In this document: positions 44,914 to 54,000 of the stretch, piece by piece
How positions within the stretch are numbered: the first letter of the stretch is position 1
Layout: every line of letters starts with the position of its first letter
Assembly: GCA_036336715.1 (NCBI GenBank)
Contig: JAYZFP010000058.1
Span: 10,470-74,469 of the forward strand
DNA from: JABAAE01 sp036336715
GTDB taxonomy: Bacteria > Planctomycetota > Planctomycetia > Pirellulales > Pirellulaceae
Reading direction: 5' to 3'
Length of the DNA stretch: 64,000 nucleotides
Translations under genes and position numbers: made by a program
The notes under the pieces: generated by a model
What the model saw: the letters and a program-made list of their open reading frames with translations, nothing else
Told to the model about the DNA's origin: nothing
Database searches by the model: none

Positions 44914-45461
44914 CAGACCGATCCTTTCTGGGGTTTCAGGCCAAGCAGCTCACGCAAGCGAATCATCCCCCGCCGGGCGTGAGTCTTCACTGTTCCCAGG
45001 GGAAGATCGAGCACCTCCGCAATTTTGGTCTGCGGTACGTGCTGGCAAATCGAAAGTTCAATGACTTTTCTTTCTTCCGGTTTCAGCTGTTCCATGCATT
45101 TCAGGGCCTTGCCAACCTCGTCGGAAATCTCGAGGGTGTCCTTGGGGACCGAATCACCGCCACTGTACTCGCCCTCCATCGAAACGGTGGGCAACGCGCG
45201 GGAGTTTTTCCTCAGGCGGTCAATCAGGCGACGGCGGGCAATCATGGAAATGAATGTCGACTCGGATCCGAGCCCGGGATCATAACGGTCGGCGTTTTTC
45301 CAGATCTCGATGAAGATTTCCTGTGTCGCATCCTCGGCGTCCACCTGATCGCTGCAGATCTTTCGTGCCATTGACCAGACGAGACCTCCGTACTGGGAGA
45401 GGCACTCCTCGATCGCCGATTCATCTCCGGCGGAGACTCTTTGAAGGATGGATAGGGACAC
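44913..45461 (-). CDS. ECF RNA polymerase sigma factor
   Basis: This 182-residue protein has region 2 (AEDATQEIFIEIWKNADRYDPGLGSESTFISMIARRRLIDRLRKN). A linker with EGEYSGGDSVPKDTLEISDEV follows, then region 4 (LKPEERKVIELSICQHVPQTKIAEVLDLPLGTVKTHARRGMIRLRELL). The start is a GTG at 45461. It directs RNA polymerase to alternative promoters. It lies in a three-gene minus-strand run with the B12-binding sensor gene 68 bases upstream and the short anti-sigma gene overlapping its end. The order sensor, sigma, anti-sigma suggests that the sensor feeds into control of this sigma factor. Unlike the sigma gene at 15422-16023, its frame is intact. Confidence 0.92.
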   Translation of the reverse strand: MSLSILQRVSAGDESAIEECLSQYGGLVWSMARKICSDQVDAEDATQEIFIEIWKNADRYDPGLGSESTFISMIARRRLIDRLRKNSRALPTVSMEGEYSGGDSVPKDTLEISDEVGKALKCMEQLKPEERKVIELSICQHVPQTKIAEVLDLPLGTVKTHARRGMIRLRELLGLKPQKGSV

Positions 45462-45529
45462 GCTTTTGGAATTACCGAGGCGAAAAAATTATCATAAGGG
45501 ATTTCCTGCAGGAATCCAACAAGAAACGG

Positions 45530-46591
45530 TCACTGCTGGATCCGGTCTGCACATAATTGATTCCCCATCGCGACGGCCTCAACCGGGGCGGTGGCAAAAC
45601 CATCAGCGTTAAATTGTTGCCAAAGTTCAGGTGAATCGAGGAAGATCCGTCCGCCAAGGATGATTTTGCAGTCCGGCTGCAGTGAGCGAACGGCCTGGAC
45701 AGATTCGCGTGTCGCTTTGAGATGGGTTGGAAGAGCTGCGGAGATCAGAACCAGTGAAGCACCGAAACTGGCAACGCTGTTCGCGATCTCTTCAGAGGGG
45801 TTGTCGATTCCGGTATGGATTGCCTGCCAGCCATCCAGTTCGAAAAAGGCGGAAATGGCTCGCAGTCCGAGGTCATGGGTGTTTCCGGCCACCGCAGCTG
45901 ATACCACCGAAAGGCCATTGGCCGGTTTTCGTTCCGCAAAGTAGGTGAGGATCGACATTGCCCTCTGGGTCGTGTTCGAGACCAGGTGTTCCTCTCCCAC
46001 ACTGATTTCCGCCCGATGCCACATGCTGCCAATTTCGGCCTGTGCTTTCATCAGCACCTCGAACGTTTTCGGCAGCGAGAGCCCCTTTCGGTGTTCGTCC
46101 AGGATCATCTCAATCGCCTGGTGGCTTTTTCCTTCGAGGATCGTCAGCAGATACCTCGCTGAAATTCCTGCAGTCGGATCATTCTGATCGAGGGAGGAAG
46201 ACGGGTCCGGGGTCTCGCCGAATACGGCGAGCCCCTGTTCGACATAGCCGTCGACGACCGACCGGCAGTTGGCCGGCAGTTCTTCGTTCAGGGTCATTCG
46301 GAGGGATTCCAGGGCAGCCAGCAGGATTTCCTCCCCCACGTTACGGGTTTGAAATGCTGCGCGATCCCATCGAAACTGTGACACAAAAAGCTCGCCGTGG
46401 GACTCATCCACGGCAGCCGCCAACTCCCGTACGCGCTGGGTGAAATAGTTTTTCCAGTGCCCAAATGCATCCGGCCCAAAGCTGTCTTTTAATTCGGGAT
46501 GCCGATCAAGCAGTTGGTTGGTGGCATAAGCTGCATAAGCTGATGCCCCCGATTCGAGCAAGCGTGCCGCGATTTTGCTGGATTGAGTCAT
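45530..46591 (-). CDS. Cobalamin-binding sensor protein with CarH-type signature, no DNA-binding domain
   Basis: This 353-residue protein has an N-terminal helical domain (about 1-130; FQTRNVGEEILLAALESLR resembles RsbR-type sensor domains). A four-helix bundle and Rossmann B12-binding module follow. Residues W191, E201 and H202 have the spacing W-x9-EH (MWHRAEISVGEEHLV) that in the photoreceptor CarH contacts the adenosyl group and changes on illumination. His239 in GNTHDLG is in the place of the lower axial Co ligand (D/E-x-H-x-x-G). GGRIF and the Ser/Thr-containing VLISAALPTHL complete the B12 fold. No MerR helix-turn-helix precedes it. Its gene leads into an ECF sigma gene, so a light or B12 input to that sigma factor is inferred. 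A corrinoid-methyltransferase-like role is a weaker alternative. Confidence 0.85.
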   Translation of the reverse strand: MTQSSKIAARLLESGASAYAAYATNQLLDRHPELKDSFGPDAFGHWKNYFTQRVRELAAAVDESHGELFVSQFRWDRAAFQTRNVGEEILLAALESLRMTLNEELPANCRSVVDGYVEQGLAVFGETPDPSSSLDQNDPTAGISARYLLTILEGKSHQAIEMILDEHRKGLSLPKTFEVLMKAQAEIGSMWHRAEISVGEEHLVSNTTQRAMSILTYFAERKPANGLSVVSAAVAGNTHDLGLRAISAFFELDGWQAIHTGIDNPSEEIANSVASFGASLVLISAALPTHLKATRESVQAVRSLQPDCKIILGGRIFLDSPELWQQFNADGFATAPVEAVAMGNQLCADRIQQ

Positions 46592-46858
46592 TCGTCGAGG
46601 CTTGGTTTATTAACAGTCGTTTTCGGCCGGGGAATGCCACAAGTCCCCGTTTCCATTCTTCATTCTGGCCATTTTGCCCGCAATGGCTACCACGTCAGTT
46701 CACTTCCTGGCTGGAAAATTCAGATCCAGGATGACCCATTTTTCGTTTTTGATTCAGGTGTGGATTTCCAAATCGCCTGCCGCGGAGGTTGTGAAATAAG
46801 GCGGAATACCCGATTTCAGCCGACCTCCTCGCCTTTTTGCTCTCCGACACTGACGCAA

Positions 46859-47131
46859 TTACCTCCGGATTTGAAAATCGGTGAATTGATCGGAGGTGGA
46901 GCACCAATCCTGACTGCATTGGTGGATATGATCGGCCATTTTGAGCTTCAGACTGTCAAAAAAAAGCTGCAACTCCGTTTTTTTGCCCTCGCAAACCAGA
47001 TCTACTGTTCCATCATCCAGATTTTGCACGTATCCTGTCACCGCAAATTGTCGGGACAACTGGTGCGTTTGATAGCGAAATCCGACGCCTTGAACGCGTC
47101 CCCTGAAATTGACTCGCAATTGAACATTCAT
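46859..47131 (-). CDS. acyP: Acylphosphatase
   Basis: This 90-residue protein has the family signature FRGRVQGVGFRYQTHQLSRQF, with the catalytic Arg in GVGFR, and GYVQNLDDGTVDLVCEGKK, which carries the catalytic Asn in the GYVQN strand. It hydrolyses acyl phosphates such as carbamoyl phosphate or 1,3-bisphosphoglycerate. Length is normal. The ATG at 47131 is preferred over a TTG three codons earlier. It is divergent from the membrane protein gene at 47162, with only 30 bases between their starts. Confidence 0.92.
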   Translation of the reverse strand: MNVQLRVNFRGRVQGVGFRYQTHQLSRQFAVTGYVQNLDDGTVDLVCEGKKTELQLFFDSLKLKMADHIHQCSQDWCSTSDQFTDFQIRR

Positions 47132-47161
47132 GGCATTCAAACCTGCGGTTCAGGTTGACTA

Positions 47162-48187
47162 TTGAAAAAGTATTTCTCGACCATTCTGAAAATCGTGGCT
47201 TCGGTGGCCATTGTCGGATTTCTCGGATACAAGGCAACCTCGAATGACCAGTTTGCCCTGATTCTGAATTCCGAAAAAAAATGGGGTTTTCTGGCATTGG
47301 CCCAGTTGCTGGTAACCGCGGGGATCGCACTCAGTTTTATCCGTTGGCGACGCCTGGTCCAGGCAGTCGGTATTCCATTTTCATGGATTGATTCATTGAG
47401 GATCGGATTCATCGGCCACATGTTTGGCTGCATCAGTATCGGAACGTTTGGCAGTGACGCCATCAGGGTCTTTTACGTGTCCCGCGAAAACCCGGAGCAG
47501 AAAGCAGTCGCCCTGGTCTCCGTGTTTGTCGATCGGATTTGCGGTCTGATTGGTTTGTTGATGCTGACGACCCTGACAATCTTCTGCTTCCGCTGGTTCG
47601 GAAAATCGGAGATTTTGAACAGCGAATCCGGGTTTTTGCAAAGCATCGCCTGGATCGCCCTGGGTTCGACCGTTGCCGGGTTGATCGGGTTTTCCGGGAT
47701 CTTCATTTTTCCATTGATTCAGAAAACCAGGAGCTTTCAAGCACTCACTAGATGGAGGATGGTTGGGCCTTTTTTTGAAAAGTCCCTCGAGGCGGGAGTG
47801 GTCTACGGGAAACGTCCCCTGGTGTTGGGCGTGGCGCTGCTTCAGAGCATCGGGGTGCATGTTTTCCTGACGCTCAGTGTTTTTTGCGTTGCGATTGGAC
47901 TGGGAGTGGATCATCCCTCGCTGGGCGATCACTTTATCATTTCACCGATCTCGCATTTGGCCAGTGTTTTACCGTTGCCTGGCGGAATTGGCGGGTTGGA
48001 GGGATTCCTGTGGTATTTTTACCGGAGCATCAGTGGCCTGGCCGAAAACAGCGTCGGTTTTATCGTCGCCCTGGCTTACCGGATCGAGATTCTGATCGTG
48101 GCGATTTTGGGAGTGGTTTTCTACCTGGCCGGGCGGAGGGAACTTCGGTCGGCTATCCGTCAGCAAACCAGTGATCGGGAAGCTTAA
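47162..48187 (+). CDS. Lysylphosphatidylglycerol synthase-type transmembrane protein (UPF0104/YbhN-like)
   Basis: This 341-residue protein has about eight hydrophobic segments. The family pattern includes FGCISIGTFGSDAIRVFYVSREN, which precedes VFVDRICGLIGLLML, and the late PISHLASVLPLPGGIGGLEGFLWYF. This is the membrane (flippase-like) half of MprF, and stand-alone members are widespread with unclear substrates such as lipids or polyprenyl carriers. The start is a TTG at 47162; no ATG lies near the expected N-terminus. It shares a short divergent promoter region with acylphosphatase. Confidence 0.85.
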   Translation: MKKYFSTILKIVASVAIVGFLGYKATSNDQFALILNSEKKWGFLALAQLLVTAGIALSFIRWRRLVQAVGIPFSWIDSLRIGFIGHMFGCISIGTFGSDAIRVFYVSRENPEQKAVALVSVFVDRICGLIGLLMLTTLTIFCFRWFGKSEILNSESGFLQSIAWIALGSTVAGLIGFSGIFIFPLIQKTRSFQALTRWRMVGPFFEKSLEAGVVYGKRPLVLGVALLQSIGVHVFLTLSVFCVAIGLGVDHPSLGDHFIISPISHLASVLPLPGGIGGLEGFLWYFYRSISGLAENSVGFIVALAYRIEILIVAILGVVFYLAGRRELRSAIRQQTSDREA

Positions 48188-48223
48188 CCCATTCCGCCAT
48201 TGAATTACCTGGTAGACGATTGG

Positions 48224-48256
48224 GGTACAGGGTTTTCGGGACCGATAGCCTGTACC
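48224..48256. terminator. Weak stem-loop between convergent genes
   Basis: GGTACAGG (48224-48231) and CCTGTACC (48249-48256) can form an eight-base stem around a 17-base loop. It sits in the 81-base gap between a plus-strand and a minus-strand gene that end toward each other, so it may serve both. No U-run adjoins it. Confidence 0.3.
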
Positions 48257-48268
48257 GGGTGCCCTGGA

Positions 48269-48580
48269 TCAGGAGGAAACGTCTGAATCAAAAACGCGGA
48301 CCTGTTGCCAGTTGTCCTTGTTGGCTTCGATGAAATCCGTATGCCGTTGGTGCACCTGGTACTGGTCATGGGATTCCCTCGAATCGAAAATCACGTGCAG
48401 TGCCACCTCGAACTGGCGGTCATTTACCGGTCGGTCCAGTTCCGAATTCAAGGAACCCATGGCAAAGAAGACCGTTCCAGGATGGCCGGAAAGGAATTCT
48501 TTTCCGGAATCCACCAGGGTCTGGATCGCTTCGGGCGACTTGTCCTTGAGAGTAAAAAACACGTTGTGCGCAAGCATCAT
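48269..48580 (-). CDS. Dabb family (stress-responsive alpha/beta barrel) protein
   Basis: This 103-residue protein begins LAHNVFFTLKDKSPEAIQTLVDSGKEFL and contains FEVALHVIFDSRESHDQYQVHQRHTDFI. These are the two strand-helix halves of the dimeric ferredoxin-like Dabb fold. The family includes stress-induced plant proteins and some small-molecule enzymes, and in most bacteria the role is unknown. Another ATG lies one codon inside. It lies 39 bases downstream of the FHA-domain gene in the same direction, so they are probably co-transcribed. Confidence 0.85.
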   Translation of the reverse strand: MMLAHNVFFTLKDKSPEAIQTLVDSGKEFLSGHPGTVFFAMGSLNSELDRPVNDRQFEVALHVIFDSRESHDQYQVHQRHTDFIEANKDNWQQVRVFDSDVSS

Positions 48581-48619
48581 CTCTGTTCCTGTTGCTCGGG
48601 AGGGAAACAGAGGAAGATA

Positions 48620-49018
48620 TTACTGGCGGCGGCGTCCCGTCAACCCGGCACGTTCCATCAGGGATTGCGAGAAGGTGGCTTCCGTGTACTCATCCTGCGG
48701 CGGTGATCCGTAGGCACCATTTTTATGCGGTTCGTACTCGACCTTGAATTCATGCTTGGCGATCCGAAGCACGTCACCGGGATCCACTCTTTTCCTCATG
48801 CCCTGCATGATGCGTTTGTTGTTGACCTTGATGCCATTGCGGCTTTTGAGGTCCTTTACGAACCAGTAGCCCTCGTCGATTTCCAGCAGGCAGTGGTGAG
48901 ACGAAACATTGGGAAAAGCGAGAATGATGTCGCATCCTTCGCGACGACCTACCCTCAATTTTTTCTGAAGCATTGGTATGGAGTCACCTCCACCCAATGG
49001 CACGAGTTCTCCGAACAT
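48620..49018 (-). CDS. FHA-domain protein
   Basis: In this 132-residue protein nearly the whole length is one forkhead-associated domain. LRVGRREGCDIILAFPNVSSHHCLLE carries the conserved Gly-Arg, Ser and His that bind phosphothreonine, and VKDLKSRNGIKVNNKRI contains the Asn-Gly element. The C-terminal 40 residues are polar. It probably recognises a phosphothreonine on a partner protein; no kinase gene is adjacent. Small single-domain FHA proteins are common in planctomycetes. It reads away from the radical SAM gene at 49152. Confidence 0.9.
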   Translation of the reverse strand: MFGELVPLGGGDSIPMLQKKLRVGRREGCDIILAFPNVSSHHCLLEIDEGYWFVKDLKSRNGIKVNNKRIMQGMRKRVDPGDVLRIAKHEFKVEYEPHKNGAYGSPPQDEYTEATFSQSLMERAGLTGRRRQ

Positions 49019-49086
49019 GATCAGGGACTGATGAGTGAGAAGAAGTTAATGAGGGGGGATTACGAATGTGCACGATTTCCTTACCG

Positions 49087-49092
49087 TATAAT
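49087..49092 (+). promoter_or_regulatory. Possible -10 hexamer TATAAT upstream of the radical SAM gene
   Basis: A perfect TATAAT lies 60 bases before the TTG start at 49152, in an AT-richer part of the gap between divergent genes. No matching -35 is evident at 16-18 bases spacing, so this is only a candidate. Confidence 0.3.
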
Positions 49093-49151
49093 GCATTTCG
49101 TCCGCAACGACAACTTTACTTTAGGCGCGTTAAACGGGAGAGTCAACCAAA

Positions 49152-50120
49152 TTGACAGGGATTATCAGACAAAACGCCAGATTCCCGTGGGAAAAAGACG
49201 GTTTCACCTATTATCCCTACGGCTATTATCTGAAGAACCTGTTTGGGGAACGCGTCCAAAAAGTGAGTATCGATGCAGGTTTCACATGTCCCAATGTCGA
49301 TGGAACCGTAGCGATTGGAGGTTGCGTATTCTGTGATAACCGGAGTTTCAGCCCCAGTCGCAGGGTGCGCCGGGACCACATTCAGGCCCAGATTGATGAT
49401 GGCATTGGACGCCTGAAAAAAAGGTACAAGGTCAATAAATTCATGGCCTACTTTCAGCCGGCCACCAACACCTACGCACCGGTTGATGAATTGAGGCCAT
49501 TGTTCGAGCAGGCAATCTCCCACCCGCAGGTGGTCGCGCTGGCCATCGGAACGAGGCCCGACTGCGTACCGGATGAAGTTCTCGACCTGATCGAGGAGCT
49601 TGCCCGTAAGGTTTATGTTTCGGTTGAATACGGGATGCAAACCGTTCATGACCGTTCCCTGGACTGGATGAACCGGGGTCACCATCATGACGCCTTTCTG
49701 GATGCCATGGAACGAAGTCGGGGCCGGGGATTCGAAATCTGCGCTCACGTGATGCTGGGTCTGCCGGGGGAATCCAAGAAGGACATGCTCCAGGCCGCTA
49801 CGGAACTGGCCGAGCAGCAAATTGATTCGGTGAAAATTCACAACCTTTACTGCGTCAAAAAGACACCTTTGGAAAAGCAGGTACTGGCGGGGGAAGTCCA
49901 GTTGATGAGCCGTGACGAATACATTGATGTGTTGATTGATTTCCTTGAGTTGCTTCCCCCGGACGTGATCGTCGAACGGATCAGCGGTGAGGCCCCACCT
50001 GATTATTTTGTCGGGCCCTCGTGGTGCCTTGATAAACCGGCTGTGCTCCAGGCGCTTCAGTCTGAAATGGCCAGGCGGGGATCCTGCCAGGGCAAGAGCT
50101 TCCGTCCGGTGGAATCATGA
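49152..50120 (+). CDS. Radical SAM protein, TIGR01212 (YhcC-like) family
   Basis: This 322-residue protein has YYPYGYYLKNLFGERVQKVSIDAGFTCPNVDG and GGCVFCDN. Cys46, Cys58 and Cys61 (C-x11-C-x2-C) bind the 4Fe-4S cluster that cleaves SAM. Later family elements are VEYGMQTVHDRSLDWMNRGH and ICAHVMLGLPGES. The function of the family is unsettled. The start is a TTG at 49152, four residues before a strongly conserved-looking region; no ATG is available. Its last four bases overlap the start of a methyltransferase gene (ATGA at 50117), so the two are translationally coupled and may act in one pathway. Confidence 0.9.
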   Translation: MTGIIRQNARFPWEKDGFTYYPYGYYLKNLFGERVQKVSIDAGFTCPNVDGTVAIGGCVFCDNRSFSPSRRVRRDHIQAQIDDGIGRLKKRYKVNKFMAYFQPATNTYAPVDELRPLFEQAISHPQVVALAIGTRPDCVPDEVLDLIEELARKVYVSVEYGMQTVHDRSLDWMNRGHHHDAFLDAMERSRGRGFEICAHVMLGLPGESKKDMLQAATELAEQQIDSVKIHNLYCVKKTPLEKQVLAGEVQLMSRDEYIDVLIDFLELLPPDVIVERISGEAPPDYFVGPSWCLDKPAVLQALQSEMARRGSCQGKSFRPVES

Positions 50121-50887
50121 CCAGCGGGAATCGGGACCCGGCAGCATTCTCAGCGGTTGGCCCGTCCAGCGACGAGGAAGCCCGGGAGCTCCGAAAATCG
50201 GGGCGAAAGGCCACCTGCCCGGAGGGAGATCGAGCCCCCGTTCCCGTGGGAGCAAGTGTTTACAACCGTTATTCCCTAACGCTGTACGACCTCCTTGTTC
50301 ACTTTTTCTCCAATCGGTTCGTATGGCGTTGCCCGACGGTGCACCTGATAGAGCACGCCCGGGCCTGTCTTTCCCCCAAACACCTGGAGGTGGGAATCGG
50401 TAGCGGGAAACTTTTCCAGAAAGTATCTGTCGGGAGGACCTTTGAGAGGTTGGCGATTGCTGACGTCAATCTGGATTGCCTGGGATTTGCACGAAAGGTT
50501 CTCCATCAGGAGAATCCGGAAACCTGGAAGGTCAACCTGTTGAATCCGAAAGAGGAAATTCAACGGCTTTCCGGTTTTCAGTCCATCGGACTGAATTATG
50601 TCCTGCATTGTCTTCCGCTGGAATTTCGCGAAAAACTGGATCTTTGTGGACGATTGATGGACCGCTGCCTGGAAGATGGAGGTGTCCTGTCCGGTTGCAC
50701 CCTTTTCCCGAATCTCAACCCGAGCCGTTTTTCGCGAAAGCTGATGGGGTTTTATAACCGGCGGGGGGTCTTTCATAACCAATCCGATGACCCGAAACTG
50801 TTTTGGGAATGGATCGATGCCCGGGGCCTGGATCCCCAGTTTTACACGGTTGGCTGTGTGGGCTTTTTTTCGTTGAAAAAAAAATGA
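50117..50887 (+). CDS. Class I SAM-dependent methyltransferase
   Basis: This 256-residue protein has HLEVGIGSGKLFQKV as motif I of the Rossmann methyltransferase fold, an acidic residue at the end of strand 2 (LAIADVNLDCL), and FQSIGLNYVLHCLP at motif IV. The N-terminal 45 residues are polar and poorly structured, and the conserved part begins at SVYNRYSLTLYDLLV. The substrate is unknown; the general look is that of small-molecule methyltransferases. The overlap with the preceding radical SAM gene suggests a shared substrate or co-modification. Confidence 0.85.
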   Translation: MTSGNRDPAAFSAVGPSSDEEARELRKSGRKATCPEGDRAPVPVGASVYNRYSLTLYDLLVHFFSNRFVWRCPTVHLIEHARACLSPKHLEVGIGSGKLFQKVSVGRTFERLAIADVNLDCLGFARKVLHQENPETWKVNLLNPKEEIQRLSGFQSIGLNYVLHCLPLEFREKLDLCGRLMDRCLEDGGVLSGCTLFPNLNPSRFSRKLMGFYNRRGVFHNQSDDPKLFWEWIDARGLDPQFYTVGCVGFFSLKKK

Positions 50888-51003
50888 TGGCCCGTTTTCT
50901 GCACCTTACTTTATTCCCTGTTCCGGTTATTGGATAATGTCTGAAAACGGCACGGGCCGTTTGCCCTGACCCAACTAACCAACGATCCCGGTTGCGCATC
51001 ACG

Positions 51004-54000
51004 ATGGATTTTTCGATTCGAAACCTTTGCATCCCCCTGCTAGTCCTGGTTTCCGGGGCACTTGCCGGTGGACTTCCGGGTGGAATTCCCAGGGCATTCA
51101 GCCAGGTCAACTCCCAGGAAAACCGGCCCCGGACGGAGACGGAGTTGCAATTGGGCGTGGAAAAAATTTTTGTTACCAGGTGCTTTGAGTGCCATTCGGG
51201 TGAGGGAGCCGAAAGTGGCTTTCGGCTGGATGTTCCTTCTGCAGATTTGAATCGAGGGGGCGAGAGTGGCCAGGTGGCGATTGTGCCCGGCAACATCCAT
51301 CGTGGATCGCTGTTGCAGTACCTGGTAGCCAGCGACGAATCCGAACGGATGCCGCCCGAGGGGGAGCCCCTTTCCAAACGGGAGATTGCCCTTGTCAGGC
51401 AATGGATCGAACAGGGGGCCAGGATCGACGCACCGTTCCGGGAGGGGAAAACCGACCTCTGGTCTTTCCAGCCGGTCCGGAGACCGACCCTGCCGGCACG
51501 GAAAAGCATTCGCCAACGCACGGCGATCGATGCGTTTGTGGAGCAACAGTTAACCAACCGCCAGCTGCAGTTTTCAGACGAGGAAACGAAAAGGGGGCTC
51601 TTACGGAGGCTTTTTCTCGTCATGCTGGGGCTGCCTCCCACTCCTGCGGAAGTCTCCCGCTTTGTCGGGGATCGCCGCCCGGATGCTTACGAGCGATTGG
51701 TCGAGAGGGTTCTCTCCTCGACCGCTTACGGCGAACGCTGGGCCCAGCACTGGCTGGATATCATCCGTTTCGGTGAAACGCAGGGTTTCGAAACCAATCG
51801 GGAACGCCCCAATGCCTGGCCTTATCGCGACTATGTAATTGAAGCCCTGAATTCGGATAAGCCCTACGACCAGTTTGTTCGGGAACAGTTGGCTGGCGAC
51901 CAGTTGGGAAACGATGTGGCTACCGGTTTCATTGTGTCCGGACCGCATGACATCGTGAAAAGTCCCGACATCAACCTGACACTCATGCAGCGACAGGATG
52001 AACTGGCAGATATTGTCAATGTGACCGGGACCACGTTTCTTGGACTGACCGTAGGTTGCGCACGCTGTCACAATCACAAGTTTGATCCCATCACCCAAAA
52101 GGACTTTTATTCCATGCAGGCCTTGTTTGCCGGGGTCAACCATGCGGAACGGGGTTTGCCAATTTCGTATGAGGCAGAAAAGGAAGCCGGGAAATTAAGA
52201 CAACGTATGGCTGTTCTCAAGGGCAGCCTGGAAAAATTCAGAAAAGTCCCGACCCGTTCGATGGTTGTTATCGACGATACTGACCGTCAATCCTTGGTCG
52301 GTATCCGCTACCTGTTTGAGCCGGAGGGCGAGGGCATCAACCCGCCCGGCAGGAATCCGGGCTACAGGGATGACCCCGGATCAGCTTCCCGGGCCGCCAA
52401 CATCAGCGGCGGGAAGTACACCTGGTGGAAAAATCGCCCGGGTAAGGAGTTGGCGGTCTACCGACCGTGGCAGGCCGGTCAACACCGAATCTGGTTGTCC
52501 TGGGGAGCCGGGCACACCACGCACTCGGCCAACGCCCGGTATGAGTTGGACCGGGACGGCAAGCTGGAAACCCGGGATGACAGGAAACTGCTGGCAACCG
52601 TCGACCAGGTCCGGATGGCGGATGGAAGTGGGAAAGCGGTCGGTCAGGCATTGTGGAGCGGATTCCGAAATGCGGGCGTAGTGGACCTTCTTCCCGAATC
52701 GAAGATCGTGCTCCTTGGCGGGACGGATGGAACTGCGGTAACGACCGACGTGATGCTGCTGGAGAAAGTGGACGCCGAAAGGAGTGCGGTGGTTCCCCAA
52801 AAACCGGGGATTCGCACGTCCGTCAATGTAAAGGCAAACGTGGACTCATTTGCGCCCACGGAGGCAAGATACGTCCGTTTTACAATAGAAAAAACCAATG
52901 GTGCCGAGGCTTGTATCGACGAGCTGGAGATCTTTGTCGGCGAAAAAAACGTGGCACTTGCCAGGGAGGGGGCTACTGCCTCATCCGGTGGCGATTACGT
53001 GCATCCCCTTCATAAGCTCGCGCACATCAATGACGGTCGGTACGGCAATCCCCGTAGCTGGATCGCAAAGCAGAAAACCGGCTGGGTCCAGATTCAATTG
53101 CCATCGGTTCAGCGTATCGATCGGGTGGAGTGGGCGCGGGACCGCCAGGGAAAATTCGCAGATCGGTTGGCGGTCAAGTATCGGATCGAGGTTTCGCTGG
53201 ATGGGCGGAATTGGAAACAGGTTTCCAGTTCTGCTGACCGTTTGCCGTTTCAGGCCTCGAAAGTTCCGCCGAGGATTGAATATGACTTCTCAGGATTTGA
53301 CGGAAATCAGGCGACGCAGGGACAATCGTGGCTGGCCGAGTACGCACGTCTGGAATCAAAACTTGATCGCATCAGCAAAAAGAACCTGGTTTACGCCGGA
53401 ACGTTTTCGCAGCCCGGCCCGACTCACCGTTTGTACCGGGGCGACCCGCTGCAGAAACGTGAAAAGGTTTCCCCAAACACACTGGTCTCACTGGGAGATC
53501 TCGGCCTGCCGCTGGACGCGAAGGAAGCGGATCGGAGAACCGGGTTCTCCAAGTGGCTGACCCGTTCGGACAACCCGCTGCTGGCCCGGGTGATCGTCAA
53601 CCGGCTCTGGCAGCATGTATTCGGCAGGGGAATCGTCGGTACTCCGAACGATTTTGGCAAAAGTGGTCGTCCGCCGACGCATCCGGAACTGTTGGACTGG
53701 TTGGCGTCGGAACTGGTGCAGGCCGACTGGTCCATCAAGCATCTTCATCGGCTGATCCTGACCTCGCATGTATTCCGACAGTCCAGCAGGCCGACGGAAA
53801 ATGGCCTTGCGGCGGATGCAGGTTGTCTCTGGCTATGGAGGTTTCCGCCGCGGCGGCTGGAAGCGGAAACCATTCGTGATTCCATGCTTGCCGTTTCGGG
53901 AGTCCTGGACCGCAAGGTGGGAGGAAAGGGATTTGACGGTTTTGAAATTCAGCTGGAAAATGTCCGTCACTTTTTTCCCAAGAAGGATTATGGTCCATCG

